Below, one piece after another: positions 31,713-40,400 of a stretch of 64,000 bases of DNA; position 1 is the stretch's first letter; every line of letters begins with the position of its first letter. The translations under genes were made by a program, and so were the position numbers. This stretch comes from a virus. The DNA lies in the IMG/VR virus record IMGVR_UViG_3300032286_001377, positions 1-64,000 of that record; one strand, 5' to 3'. The notes beneath the pieces are model-generated. The model worked only from the letters and a program-made list of their open reading frames with translations, did not search any database and was not told where the DNA came from.

Positions 31713-32055
31713 CTTCTTCTCCTTCAAGATCATCTTCATCATCATCAAATCCTTCAACATAGTATTCTACCATGCATTCGTTGAAGTCTTCTGAAATCTT
31801 ATAAATTGACGTAAGAAGATTATGATAGATTGAGTCATTTTCAAAAATGAAATCTTCTCCCATGAGTTGACCCATCATTATTTCTGATATATTAGAAATA
31901 ACATCTGTCAAAGACTGCTGGATAAGCAGAAGTTCTTTAGCATTTATACGAACTTTAGCTTCAAAATTTTCACTAATATCTTTTAACTCTTCGGAGCTAA
32001 CCATTTCAGTAAAAATCTTTTCAAAGTCTTTATTTTCATTATTTTCGTTTGACAT
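31705..32055 (-). CDS. acidic hypothetical protein
   Basis: 116 residues. Helical with a highly acidic C-terminus (DDDEDDLEGEEDE). AGGAAAAA ribosome site. Overlaps ThyX by 8 bases, six bases downstream of the RNR stop. Could regulate or mimic DNA; no known family. Confidence 0.55.
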   Translation of the reverse strand: MSNENNENKDFEKIFTEMVSSEELKDISENFEAKVRINAKELLLIQQSLTDVISNISEIMMGQLMGEDFIFENDSIYHNLLTSIYKISEDFNECMVEYYVEGFDDDEDDLEGEEDE

Positions 32056-32061
32056 TTTTTC

Positions 32062-34176
32062 CTATTGTTTAGCGTTTTCTTTCACAAACTTTATTTCGCA
32101 ACTATCTGTTGTACAGTAGTTTTCGCCAATTGCATCGGCTGCCAACCCAGCATACACTCCAGTAAGATCAATTGGAAGTATATTTAGAGAAATTTGATTA
32201 TATTCTTCTTCTGAGATCTGAGTATACGGCATTTGGGGATATGTAAAGTTTCCCTGAGGTAAGAATGATACAGTCTTGAGTTGTCCATCATACATATGAA
32301 GAACAGTTCCGACATGATCTTTTTCTGTTTCTGAATCAAACGAAATTGTTACAGACACCGAATTATCTGACCAGTATCTTTGTGCTGCAGCGGCTAAAGC
32401 CATTTTCTCAAAGATTGTCACATCTTTCTCTGATCTAAGTGCATCAGATTTTATCGGAAAGAACACAACAGATGTTGTAGCAGGAGACTCTGATGCGGGC
32501 TCCACTCTATAATTTGCCATTCTAAAGAGCGGTAACATTGGATCATCATTAGAGAATCTAATTGCTCTCATGAAGTATTGGCCACCAGGAGTCCAGTGAA
32601 CACCAGGAGATTCTCCTGCAAGGATAGAAACGGTACCAGAAGGCTTTACCGTAGTTGTTTTAATTGACTCACGAATACCAAGCCATTCGGAATAGATATT
32701 ATCATATCTTTGAACAGTTAAATAACCTTGATCTAGCCACTCTCTTAAAGTTGGCATGCCGACTCGATCTGCAAAGTTTGCGACACCAGAAACTGAAGTT
32801 CCAATTCTTCTATTTCTTTGCATAATTGCATTTGTCTCCTCCCAGTGAGTAGGAAGAAGTGTCACAGTCTTAGCATATAAATAGGCAAACTTTAAAGTTC
32901 TCTTAAAGTCATCTAAAGAATCATGTCTATTAAGATAAGTCTCCACTAGTGTGCAGCATTCGTAAGATTCTAGAGACTGCTCTGCGCAAGGATTATATCC
33001 AGCTACACGCCAATCTTTATTGTTTGGAGCATCAGCCAATCTTCCATACTTACGCGACATGTCCATCCAGATAACACCTGGTTCACCATTTCTAGCAATA
33101 CCATCAACTATCTCAGAAAGATCTGAACCAACAGAAACCTCTACTGAGTTATTTGACATCCAGCCCCAACCAGGAGAATTTGGATCGTATGAATTTCTCT
33201 CAGGAAAACGGTCAGCATTCTTAAGATTCAGGAAATTATCATCGTCCAATCTTCCAATAAGTAACTCTGCAGATCTGCGCACATTACCAGATACAACACA
33301 TACTCCAATCGTATTGCCAATATCTGCAATATCTACTCTAGTGAGCTTTTCTCCCGCTCTCCCATCAAACATCTTTCTAATATGATCATGAAGTTTAATC
33401 AGAGGATCTGCACCAGCGGCTGTGCCTCCAAAAGTTTTAATCGGAGTTCCAGCTGGACGAATTTCAGAATAGTCAAAAACAACTGGATTTTGATCAGGCT
33501 TCAAATATGAATTTATTAACTGAACAGTTGAGTTAACCCAGCCCTCACGAGAATCTTCTATATTCTCAACAATTGTGGGCCTACTTGATTCGTAGATGAC
33601 AAAATCTTTATCAGCACCTTTGTCATCAAACCCAACGCCAACACCCAACATCGATGCTTCCATAAGGAAACCAAATGGCTTAGCTGGATTATTTTTTGTC
33701 ATTTCAGCTGTACTTACAAAAGCACAATTCTGAAGTGCTGCAGAGTTCTTCTGAACCATAACAATTGGAGTTCCCATTACCCACAGTCCACGGCCAGGAG
33801 GAGTCCACTTAAGATTAAATAGACGATCAAAAGCCTCTCTTGCTGATGACTGAGCCTTGATATCATTCCAAGGTAATCTACTCTTTTTGCAATGCTCTTT
33901 TTGCAGAGAGTACATTCCGTTAATCACTCTCTCACAAACATCGACCCAAGTTTCTTTTGTGCCATCATCTTTTAATCTAGAATAGGTACGCAAAAATGTT
34001 ATTTCACCTACAGAGTTACCAGCTGCGTCAGCATAACCGAAGGGGCTTTTTTTGGTTCTATAAGAATCAACAAAGTCTTCATTCAATTTGAATACTGTTG
34101 CAGATGTTATCTTAAAATAGTTTGTACTCACTTTATCTGCAGAAATTGAAATACTACCGACATTGTTGTCATCCAT
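32062..34176 (-). CDS. class II (adenosylcobalamin-dependent) ribonucleotide reductase, monomeric type
   Basis: 704 residues, as in Lactobacillus leichmannii-type RTPR. NCAF (Cys151), NPCAEQSLESYECC (thiyl Cys397, Glu399, Cys408, the 11-residue spacing matching RTPR), PGVIWMDMS and PSGTVSILAGESPGVHW (substrate-phosphate loop) are all present. The C-terminal swinging pair is C688 and C693 (CTTDSC). It reduces NTPs to dNTPs using B12, so the host or environment must supply cobalamin. No allosteric ATP-cone is seen. Strong AGGAG ribosome site. Confidence 0.93.
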   Translation of the reverse strand: MDDNNVGSISISADKVSTNYFKITSATVFKLNEDFVDSYRTKKSPFGYADAAGNSVGEITFLRTYSRLKDDGTKETWVDVCERVINGMYSLQKEHCKKSRLPWNDIKAQSSAREAFDRLFNLKWTPPGRGLWVMGTPIVMVQKNSAALQNCAFVSTAEMTKNNPAKPFGFLMEASMLGVGVGFDDKGADKDFVIYESSRPTIVENIEDSREGWVNSTVQLINSYLKPDQNPVVFDYSEIRPAGTPIKTFGGTAAGADPLIKLHDHIRKMFDGRAGEKLTRVDIADIGNTIGVCVVSGNVRRSAELLIGRLDDDNFLNLKNADRFPERNSYDPNSPGWGWMSNNSVEVSVGSDLSEIVDGIARNGEPGVIWMDMSRKYGRLADAPNNKDWRVAGYNPCAEQSLESYECCTLVETYLNRHDSLDDFKRTLKFAYLYAKTVTLLPTHWEETNAIMQRNRRIGTSVSGVANFADRVGMPTLREWLDQGYLTVQRYDNIYSEWLGIRESIKTTTVKPSGTVSILAGESPGVHWTPGGQYFMRAIRFSNDDPMLPLFRMANYRVEPASESPATTSVVFFPIKSDALRSEKDVTIFEKMALAAAAQRYWSDNSVSVTISFDSETEKDHVGTVLHMYDGQLKTVSFLPQGNFTYPQMPYTQISEEEYNQISLNILPIDLTGVYAGLAADAIGENYCTTDSCEIKFVKENAKQ

Positions 34177-34870
34177 TACTAGCTCCTAGTTTTCTAATAT
34201 ACTTTTGATTTGTTTTATTTAGTTCCGCTGTTTTAATTTTAACTATTTGATCCATCGAATAAACTTTATGAACCTGCTTCTCAAAGAAGTATCCACTTCT
34301 CCAATTCAATACCTTATCTATATTTAATTTATGATTGATAAACATATTACAGATAACCGCACCACCGTACGCTCTAACAAGGTTTATCAATTTTTTCTCA
34401 AGTGATTCATCTATTCCATCAATCTGACTGCTGTTAGCTTTATCGTGAAGCCAGTTATATGCTTGACGAGTTATCGGTGAAACATCAATAGGATCAATAA
34501 CTCCAATGCTGAGTATGTTATTCCGACTTTCTGAAATAATTATATCTTCTTTAATTACCGTTAACAACATGTCGAACCAATCGTTTTCATGAAACTCTTT
34601 CCAACCAGTACACCAAAATAAAAGATTGCTTACTGGATCTGGTATCGAAGTTTTTTTCACTAACGGAAGGAGCACTGCACAAGAGATTGCTCTCTTGACA
34701 TGCTCTACTGCCAGGTTCTTATCTTTAAACTTGTTCATTGCATTGGAGAACAAGTCATCAATATGTTTAGCCCAATTACTTTCTCCAACATATAGATCTA
34801 AATATTTCTTAGAAACAGTTCCAGGAAGAGATCCTGATGTAACTGCAGTTTTCATATCTTCGGCTAACAC
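34169..34870 (-). CDS. helical hypothetical protein before the RNR, GTG start
   Basis: 233 residues from a GTG at 34870 (AAAGGA at good spacing), better placed than the ATG at 34855. Mostly helical; NWAKHIDDLFSNAMNKFKD, LLFWCTGWKEFHENDWFD, YGGAVICNMFINHKLNID. First gene downstream of the operator/promoter at 34973-35008. Overlaps RNR by 8 bases. No family recognised. Confidence 0.65.
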   Translation of the reverse strand: MLAEDMKTAVTSGSLPGTVSKKYLDLYVGESNWAKHIDDLFSNAMNKFKDKNLAVEHVKRAISCAVLLPLVKKTSIPDPVSNLLFWCTGWKEFHENDWFDMLLTVIKEDIIISESRNNILSIGVIDPIDVSPITRQAYNWLHDKANSSQIDGIDESLEKKLINLVRAYGGAVICNMFINHKLNIDKVLNWRSGYFFEKQVHKVYSMDQIVKIKTAELNKTNQKYIRKLGASNG

Positions 34871-34933
34871 ACTTAATCCTTTAAAATGATTTATAAATCT
34901 GATAAAAGGTATATACTTACCCCTAGAATAGAT

Positions 34934-34954
34934 AAACCCCGCCCTAAGGCGGGG
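34934..34954 (-). terminator. GC-rich hairpin in the leader of the RNR operon
   Basis: CCCCGCC (34937-34943), loop CTAA, GGCGGGG (34948-34954); minus strand then reads TTTATC. Only about 20 bases past the predicted start of the promoter at 34980. Short T-run, so either a weak terminator/attenuator or a 5' stabilising stem. Confidence 0.65.
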
Positions 34955-34972
34955 CCATCTACTGCTGGCCTA

Positions 34973-34992
34973 TACGTGTATTATACCACGTA
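34973..34992. promoter_or_regulatory. candidate operator: palindrome over the -10 box
   Basis: TACGTG (34973-34978) and CACGTA (34987-34992) form a perfect 6-bp inverted repeat with an 8-base centre that covers the TATAAT. A bound dimeric regulator would block the promoter. Confidence 0.55.
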
Positions 34993-35008
34993 CTGGTCAA
35001 GCTGTCAG
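34980..35008 (-). promoter_or_regulatory. consensus sigma70-like promoter for the RNR/nucleotide operon
   Basis: Minus strand: CTGACA (35003-35008), 17-base spacer, TATAAT (34980-34985). Start expected near 34973. Drives the 34870 gene, RNR, ThyX and following genes. Confidence 0.82.
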
Positions 35009-35016
35009 ATTATTAT

Positions 35017-35217
35017 TCAACTCTTTAAAAAGGCAGCACTTTCTGGATCTCCAACCTTGGAAGCGGCGATTCCTTTAATCGCAGCGATAACCGCTGCGGC
35101 TGCGGCAACACCTGCAGACTTTAAAGATGACACATCAGTAATAACAAAAACGGCAAGGAAAGCCTGTACAGCTGTCCAAAAAGTTCTTTCAATTATATCT
35201 TTAGTCAATTTACTCAT
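35017..35217 (-). CDS. holin-like membrane protein (phage r1t type)
   Basis: 66 residues. IIERTFWTAVQAFLAVFVIT and KSAGVAAAAAVIAAIKGIAA give two hydrophobic segments, with a short charged tail (GDPESAAF). The 'ER...T.vQAflAv' and 'a..aa.aA..saik' pattern resembles the r1t holin family. It would open the membrane at lysis, letting the lysins at 8618-10019 reach the wall, although it lies 25 kb from them. Good ribosome site (AAAAGGA). Confidence 0.75.
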   Translation of the reverse strand: MSKLTKDIIERTFWTAVQAFLAVFVITDVSSLKSAGVAAAAAVIAAIKGIAASKVGDPESAAFLKS

Positions 35218-35229
35218 ATATTTTTCCTT

Positions 35230-35517
35230 TTAGTTTTGAAATAATTTTCTAAGCGACTTCTCTATAAGAAGATGAAAGGTTAAACCTAACCACACTCCGA
35301 CTGTAATACTTCCAATAATAGGTTTTTCTGTTGTTCTCCAAAAGAATTTTGTTAATGTTTCAATTCTTTTGGTTTTTATAGCATACGCATCGTATGCCAC
35401 TACCCCTACAACAATCGCCAACCAACCTAAAAATCCACTCAAAGATGTTTTCTCAAGGATGAGCGGTTCATCAATTAGGTCAGAGAGCGCGCGCCGAAGG
35501 GAGACCTCTGTACTCAT
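35230..35517 (-). CDS. two-helix membrane protein
   Basis: 95 residues. Hydrophobic segments at about 27-45 (LSGFLGWLAIVVGVVAYDAY) and 66-84 (PIIGSITVGVWLGLTFHLL), with a basic loop between. Next to the r1t-like holin, it may be a holin partner or antiholin. Its first 13 codons overlap the end of the previous gene by 38 bases. Confidence 0.65.
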   Translation of the reverse strand: MSTEVSLRRALSDLIDEPLILEKTSLSGFLGWLAIVVGVVAYDAYAIKTKRIETLTKFFWRTTEKPIIGSITVGVWLGLTFHLLIEKSLRKLFQN

Positions 35518-36103
35518 TTACTTTATTTTTTCCATAAGCGTTATTGTATCCAACAGGTAGGCCCTGTCCGTATCCACTAGTAAATACTGTAGTGCTTGTT
35601 ACACCATGGAATTCTTCGGGAATAAAATATCCAAATGAGCTAGCAACACCAGCTGAACCATATGCTCTAACTCCATGGCCAACATTAGTCATAACATCAG
35701 CAGATGGGACACCATCAAACTTAAAGTTACTGTATAGCGAATAACGACTTACAGCATTTGCGTCATGACCATATCCACTGGTGAAAGCTGCAGCTCCAGC
35801 AAGTCCTTTGTATTCAAGGGGGCGATATCTTGAACCGGTATACTTAGAGCCATTTTGGAATGTCCCAGAAAGAGGGTGAACATAAAGAACTGTACCGTTA
35901 AAGATTTGCGAAAGCAGTCTGTTACCAGGATACTTTCCAGTACCTGGGATGTAGTTATTGTCAGGCGCACCATCTAATACGTGAGATGTGCTCCAGTTCT
36001 CCCAAAAAGAATACTTACCAACAGTCCCCTTATAGGGGTGAACCATTCCGGCGGTAGTCCGTCCCTTCAGAACTGGTCTAGGCCCTACATAAAAAGTTGC
36101 CAT
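35480..36103 (-). CDS. repeat-containing putative virion protein
   Basis: 207 residues, Gly/Tyr/Ser-rich. It holds three roughly 33-residue repeats: EYKGLAGAAAFTSGYG, KFDGVPSADVMTNVGHG and EFHGVTSTTVFTSGYG. A fourth begins with EYRGLPSARAL and is cut by the stop. This low-charge beta-repeat style suits a surface or fibre protein. No signal peptide. The following gene starts within its last 38 bases. Ribosome site AAGGAG. Confidence 0.6.
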   Translation of the reverse strand: MATFYVGPRPVLKGRTTAGMVHPYKGTVGKYSFWENWSTSHVLDGAPDNNYIPGTGKYPGNRLLSQIFNGTVLYVHPLSGTFQNGSKYTGSRYRPLEYKGLAGAAAFTSGYGHDANAVSRYSLYSNFKFDGVPSADVMTNVGHGVRAYGSAGVASSFGYFIPEEFHGVTSTTVFTSGYGQGLPVGYNNAYGKNKVNEYRGLPSARAL

Positions 36104-36131
36104 CTTATTTCTCCTTATTAGAAATCATATG

Positions 36132-36160
36132 AATATAGTAATTTTAATTTATGGTTTTAA
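36132..36160 (-). promoter_or_regulatory. weak promoter candidate before the lysis/repeat genes
   Basis: Minus strand: TTAAAA (36155-36160), 17 bases, TATATT (36132-36137). In the 58-base gap before the repeat protein. Background AT-richness makes it uncertain. Confidence 0.35.
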
Positions 36161-36161
36161 C

Positions 36162-37415
36162 TTAAATATATTCAATAATTAAATCACTCAAAACCGGAGG
36201 AGTTTTATCATCTAGCATATTTAAAGTAATTTCAATCCAAACAGCGTTTGATGCACCAGGGTTAGAAGTAGTATAAACACCAGCATCACTGTAAATCACC
36301 CTATAAGAAAATGCGGTTGACAAAAGACTCTGAGGAACATTGTAAATTTTTGGTGTAACATTAGTAATCTGAGAAATAACATCACCATTCGTTGGTGAAA
36401 ATTTAATAATAGTTTTACCAGAAGTCAAATATTTATCATATCTAATATCAAGATCAGATAGACCATAAGTATAAACATATTTGCTTAGCTCTTGGAAATA
36501 ATTTCTCTGTATAAATTTTATTCTGATAGCTGTTATATCTAACTCAGAAAAAACGAAAGCCAATGGAGGAGAATTTCTTATAGCATCTGCCGCAACAACA
36601 TCCCAGCCACCAGGGGGAACCTTTCCTATTGCAGATAATTCACCATCATAATATCCAAATCTGTTTAATGGAAGCCATCCATCGCCGGAGTTAAGACCAG
36701 GATTCTGCTTAGTGGTATATTCAACAGATAAAATATCGGTACCAAAAGTAGGGTATGGATTAAATTTAATCATATTAGTTTTTGCCGAACCGGATGACTC
36801 ATTCGGCACTTTTATATAAAGCCACATTTGAGCCCCTGCTGGAGAACTACTAGAGGAAATAATATTTCTTTTCCATATCTTCTCTGGTGAGTCCAATATC
36901 GCATTATAAATTGGAGTAGTATCAATTACTGCACCAGATGTGTCAACACCAGGAAGATTATTTTCAACCTTAGCTTTAAAGAAGTCAGGTATTATCTGTC
37001 CCGCATTGGCGCTAGAAAACTTTAATTTACTAAAAGAACTACTAGCAACTTTTGGTAAAGTAATAATATTATAAATAGGATCAAAACTTAAAAGATCTGT
37101 TGTAGAAACAGCAAAAGATGTATTCACAAAAGAAGAATAGTCTAACTGACTAAAAGAATGAATAGATATTACATTTGAAGCGGACTCTAAAGCTTGAATT
37201 CTGTCATCTAAATCTTTGATAGCTGCAGCAAGAAATTGGTGATCTTTTAATACTCTTTCAAAAGCTTGAGAAAGCTTATTATCAATGATATCACTCTTGT
37301 TATATAGATATACTAAATCTTTATAATTCTCTTCGATACGCGCATTGTAATCTGAGCTTTCTACTGGACCATTATATTGATAGTCTCGTTTTTTAGTATT
37401 TAAAATTTCACTCAT
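36162..37415 (-). CDS. tail/baseplate protein, coiled-coil plus discoidin-like beta region
   Basis: 417 residues. Helical N-terminus (YNARIEENYKDLVYLYNK, then KDHQFLAAAIKDLDDRIQAL). A beta-rich body follows with NIITLPKVASSSF, and KYVYTYGLSDLDIRYDKY about 90 residues from the end. The same landmarks (HVTIPKV, PYVYTFGFRELSIGADYY) recur in the 713-aa protein at 43695, so they are paralogues, with the C-terminal 'tP.lsDl..' strand. Likely a baseplate or fibre-attachment protein. Confidence 0.7.
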   Translation of the reverse strand: MSEILNTKKRDYQYNGPVESSDYNARIEENYKDLVYLYNKSDIIDNKLSQAFERVLKDHQFLAAAIKDLDDRIQALESASNVISIHSFSQLDYSSFVNTSFAVSTTDLLSFDPIYNIITLPKVASSSFSKLKFSSANAGQIIPDFFKAKVENNLPGVDTSGAVIDTTPIYNAILDSPEKIWKRNIISSSSSPAGAQMWLYIKVPNESSGSAKTNMIKFNPYPTFGTDILSVEYTTKQNPGLNSGDGWLPLNRFGYYDGELSAIGKVPPGGWDVVAADAIRNSPPLAFVFSELDITAIRIKFIQRNYFQELSKYVYTYGLSDLDIRYDKYLTSGKTIIKFSPTNGDVISQITNVTPKIYNVPQSLLSTAFSYRVIYSDAGVYTTSNPGASNAVWIEITLNMLDDKTPPVLSDLIIEYI

Positions 37416-40400
37416 TTACAATCCACTCTCTAGTCTTTGTACTGTTTTAAGTATTCTAGCAAGTTGAGCACTCAATTTATTCATTGTATCAACTTTAACA
37501 ATAGTACCATTCAATTGGTAGTAATTAGCAATTTCCTGTATTTCATCTTGAGTTAAAGCTCTTCTCCAAATAGCAGCACCGAAGAACTCAAAATCAACTC
37601 CAGATGTAACATCAGATCTTGCCCCAACCCTTAAAGGATAAGAGTTGGCTAAAGATCCTACGGAAACATCGGTAGCTTTATTATCAAAAGTTCCATTAAC
37701 ATACACACTAAATGAATCAGAAGTTACATCATGAACAAAAATATAATTAGTCGCATTCTCGATAAAAGTTTTACTTGGAGTAGTAGTAGATCCGCCAACT
37801 TGACCTGAAAGGTTACCTTTAACATTCAACATAACAGAATTATCTGACGCATTAGTCATTATTTCATATCCGGGATTAGTTTGATTATCACCTTTACTGA
37901 GAAGTCTTGAGTATCCCGCTATATTATTCCAAAATCTAGCTGAAAAGAAAATTGTATAAGAATCTTTTATACCGAAATCTAGAAGAGAATTATCTGGAGT
38001 TTCTAACCAAGTGGTTCCACCACCCATCAATAGTGTTGGACGAGTAACAGCAACTGTTTTCTTATTAGTATTAGATCTAACAATAGCTCCTGCTTGAGTT
38101 GGATTAGCTGCATCTAAATAAAATACTGCCTCCTTCAAAAGTGCAGTAGAAGCGGCCGTTATTGTGCCAGAATAGTGAGCATTGATTAATGCTACCTCTG
38201 CTGTCGATAAAGCTTTTCTAAAAATAAGACCTGCATAGAATTCAAAGTCTTGATAGTTAGAAAGCGAAGCTCCACCATTCACGCCAATTCGGACAGTATT
38301 CCCATTGGACAAGTTTCCAATAGTTGTTGTAGGTGAAGTGGCGCTAAACGTATTGTTAGAAAATGTTTTAATTGTGTTATTAGATCTATTAACTATTCCA
38401 CCAAACACACTAAAGGCTCCAGCAGTTACTGCAGGTCCCGTCTGGTTAGCTGCATTAGTTCCATCTCCAATAAAAAATCCAGGACTTACAGATGTAGTAT
38501 CATTAGAAAGGCTCCATCCCTGAGCTGCTGCACCTCCGCCCTTGCAAATATATCTACCATAACTTGCAGCAGTCCCCCACTGCCTCACCACTGCTACAAC
38601 AGAAACAGATTCAGTGTAGCTGAAATCTAGATTAGCATTATCTGCTATTTCCATATAGCTATTAGAACCAAAGAGCCAACATGGACGGCAAACAGCTACT
38701 GTCTTTTTACCACTAGTTCCTCTAGTAATTGTTACCGTAATATTATTTGCTGACTCAGTAAAAGTAGATTGAACAGTAGAGGATAAACTGGTAGCAAAGT
38801 TAATATCAAAAACTTTTGTTCCGCCTATACCATTTCGCCAAATAGCTCTATAAAATTTACCTGCGGCTACAGTATTTGCATTTCCACCAATAACCACACC
38901 TGGAGATGATGCTAAAACCGGAAATGCAGTAACACCAAGCTGAGAAACAGTTGAACCTAATTGAACCCAAGAAGTCGGCTCTGTAGTCTGATCCTCTGCA
39001 TAATAAAACTTTAAATCATGTCCACCTAAACCATTATCGACATCTATAGTGACTTTAAGCCAATAAGCTTTGCCGTCAACAAAGTTTCCAGGGACAGTAG
39101 ATTCTCTTGCCATCAAAGTAGAGTTTGACCCAGTTGGAAACCATTTTAAAAGAAGCTTTCCAACACCTGTTACCATAAATGTAAAACCACGGTTAGGGTC
39201 AGTGGATTCTCTTTCTATCAAAGTATGATTTAAACCACTAGTCCAATCATCTATCGCAACCCTACAAACTAATTCCATATCACCAGTAACATTAAATGCG
39301 GCATTAAAAGCTACATCCGCACGATTACCTGAAACTCCTGGAATATATAAATAATTCTCACCCGTATGAGCCAACCATTTCGGATCCGTAGTTGATGTTG
39401 AATTTGCAGTAATAGCGGCAGTATTATCTGGACCAAAAGTTGCTCCTGGACGAGCATTTAAAACCGCTCCTCCAGAACCTAGATTTTGCAAGTATAATGG
39501 TTTATCAACGCTATTCTTTGTGACTGTAGGTAAATCTATTATTTTTTGAGATCCACTAGAAATTGCTTTAGTAAAATTAACATCAGAAACTGTAGCTCCA
39601 CCAATACCATTTCTGACAATAGTTCTAAATACTTTTCCAGCAAAAGGTCCAGTATTAGAGTTTACGTTTCCTATTCCATAGATTCCACCTATTTCGAGGA
39701 AACTTGTATTAGGAGAAATTGAAGTAATGTTTGCGGTAGTTACAGGACCACCTATTTGAGTCCAAACTGTTGGCTCATCAACTTGATCTTCAGCATAATA
39801 AAAGCATACATCATTTCCACCAGTGCCATTATCTACATCTACAGTAACTTTAATCCAATATGTAGTCTTATCCACAAATGGAGGTATAGATGGACTAGAT
39901 TTAGAAAGAAGTGAACCACCAGCACCATCGGGAGCAATTCTAACATTTAGTCTTCCTGTATCAAGAATAGATAACGCAAAAGATCTCTGATTAGCATAAG
40001 GTCCAGTTGCATGTGTATTATACTTACCAAAAAAATACTGCTCAGTTGCTGGCGTCCAATCATCCGCGGCAACCCTGCAAACAAATTCAATATCTCTATT
40101 TCTTTCAATGCGAGCATTATTTAAAATACCAACTGAATACGCATTAAAAGAAGACTCCATGAATGAAGAGCAGAATTGTAGCTGTCTAGTAAAGTTAACA
40201 TTTACTACTTCAGATCCACCTATCCCATTTTTAATAATAACATTAAAAATCTTACCGCTAAAGGCATCAGCTGCGCCGCTATAATATGCGCCTATCGCCA
40301 ACTGCTCAGAGTTTACACCAAGACTAATATTACCAGTGCTATTTCCTGATCCTGAAATAGTAGAACCTATTTGAATCCATGTAGTTGGCTCAGAAGGTTG

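Noticed and set aside
34934-35010. Cobalamin riboswitch for the B12-dependent RNR
   Set aside because: The leader is about 100 bases with one 7-bp hairpin; none of the B12-box sequence or size of a riboswitch is present.
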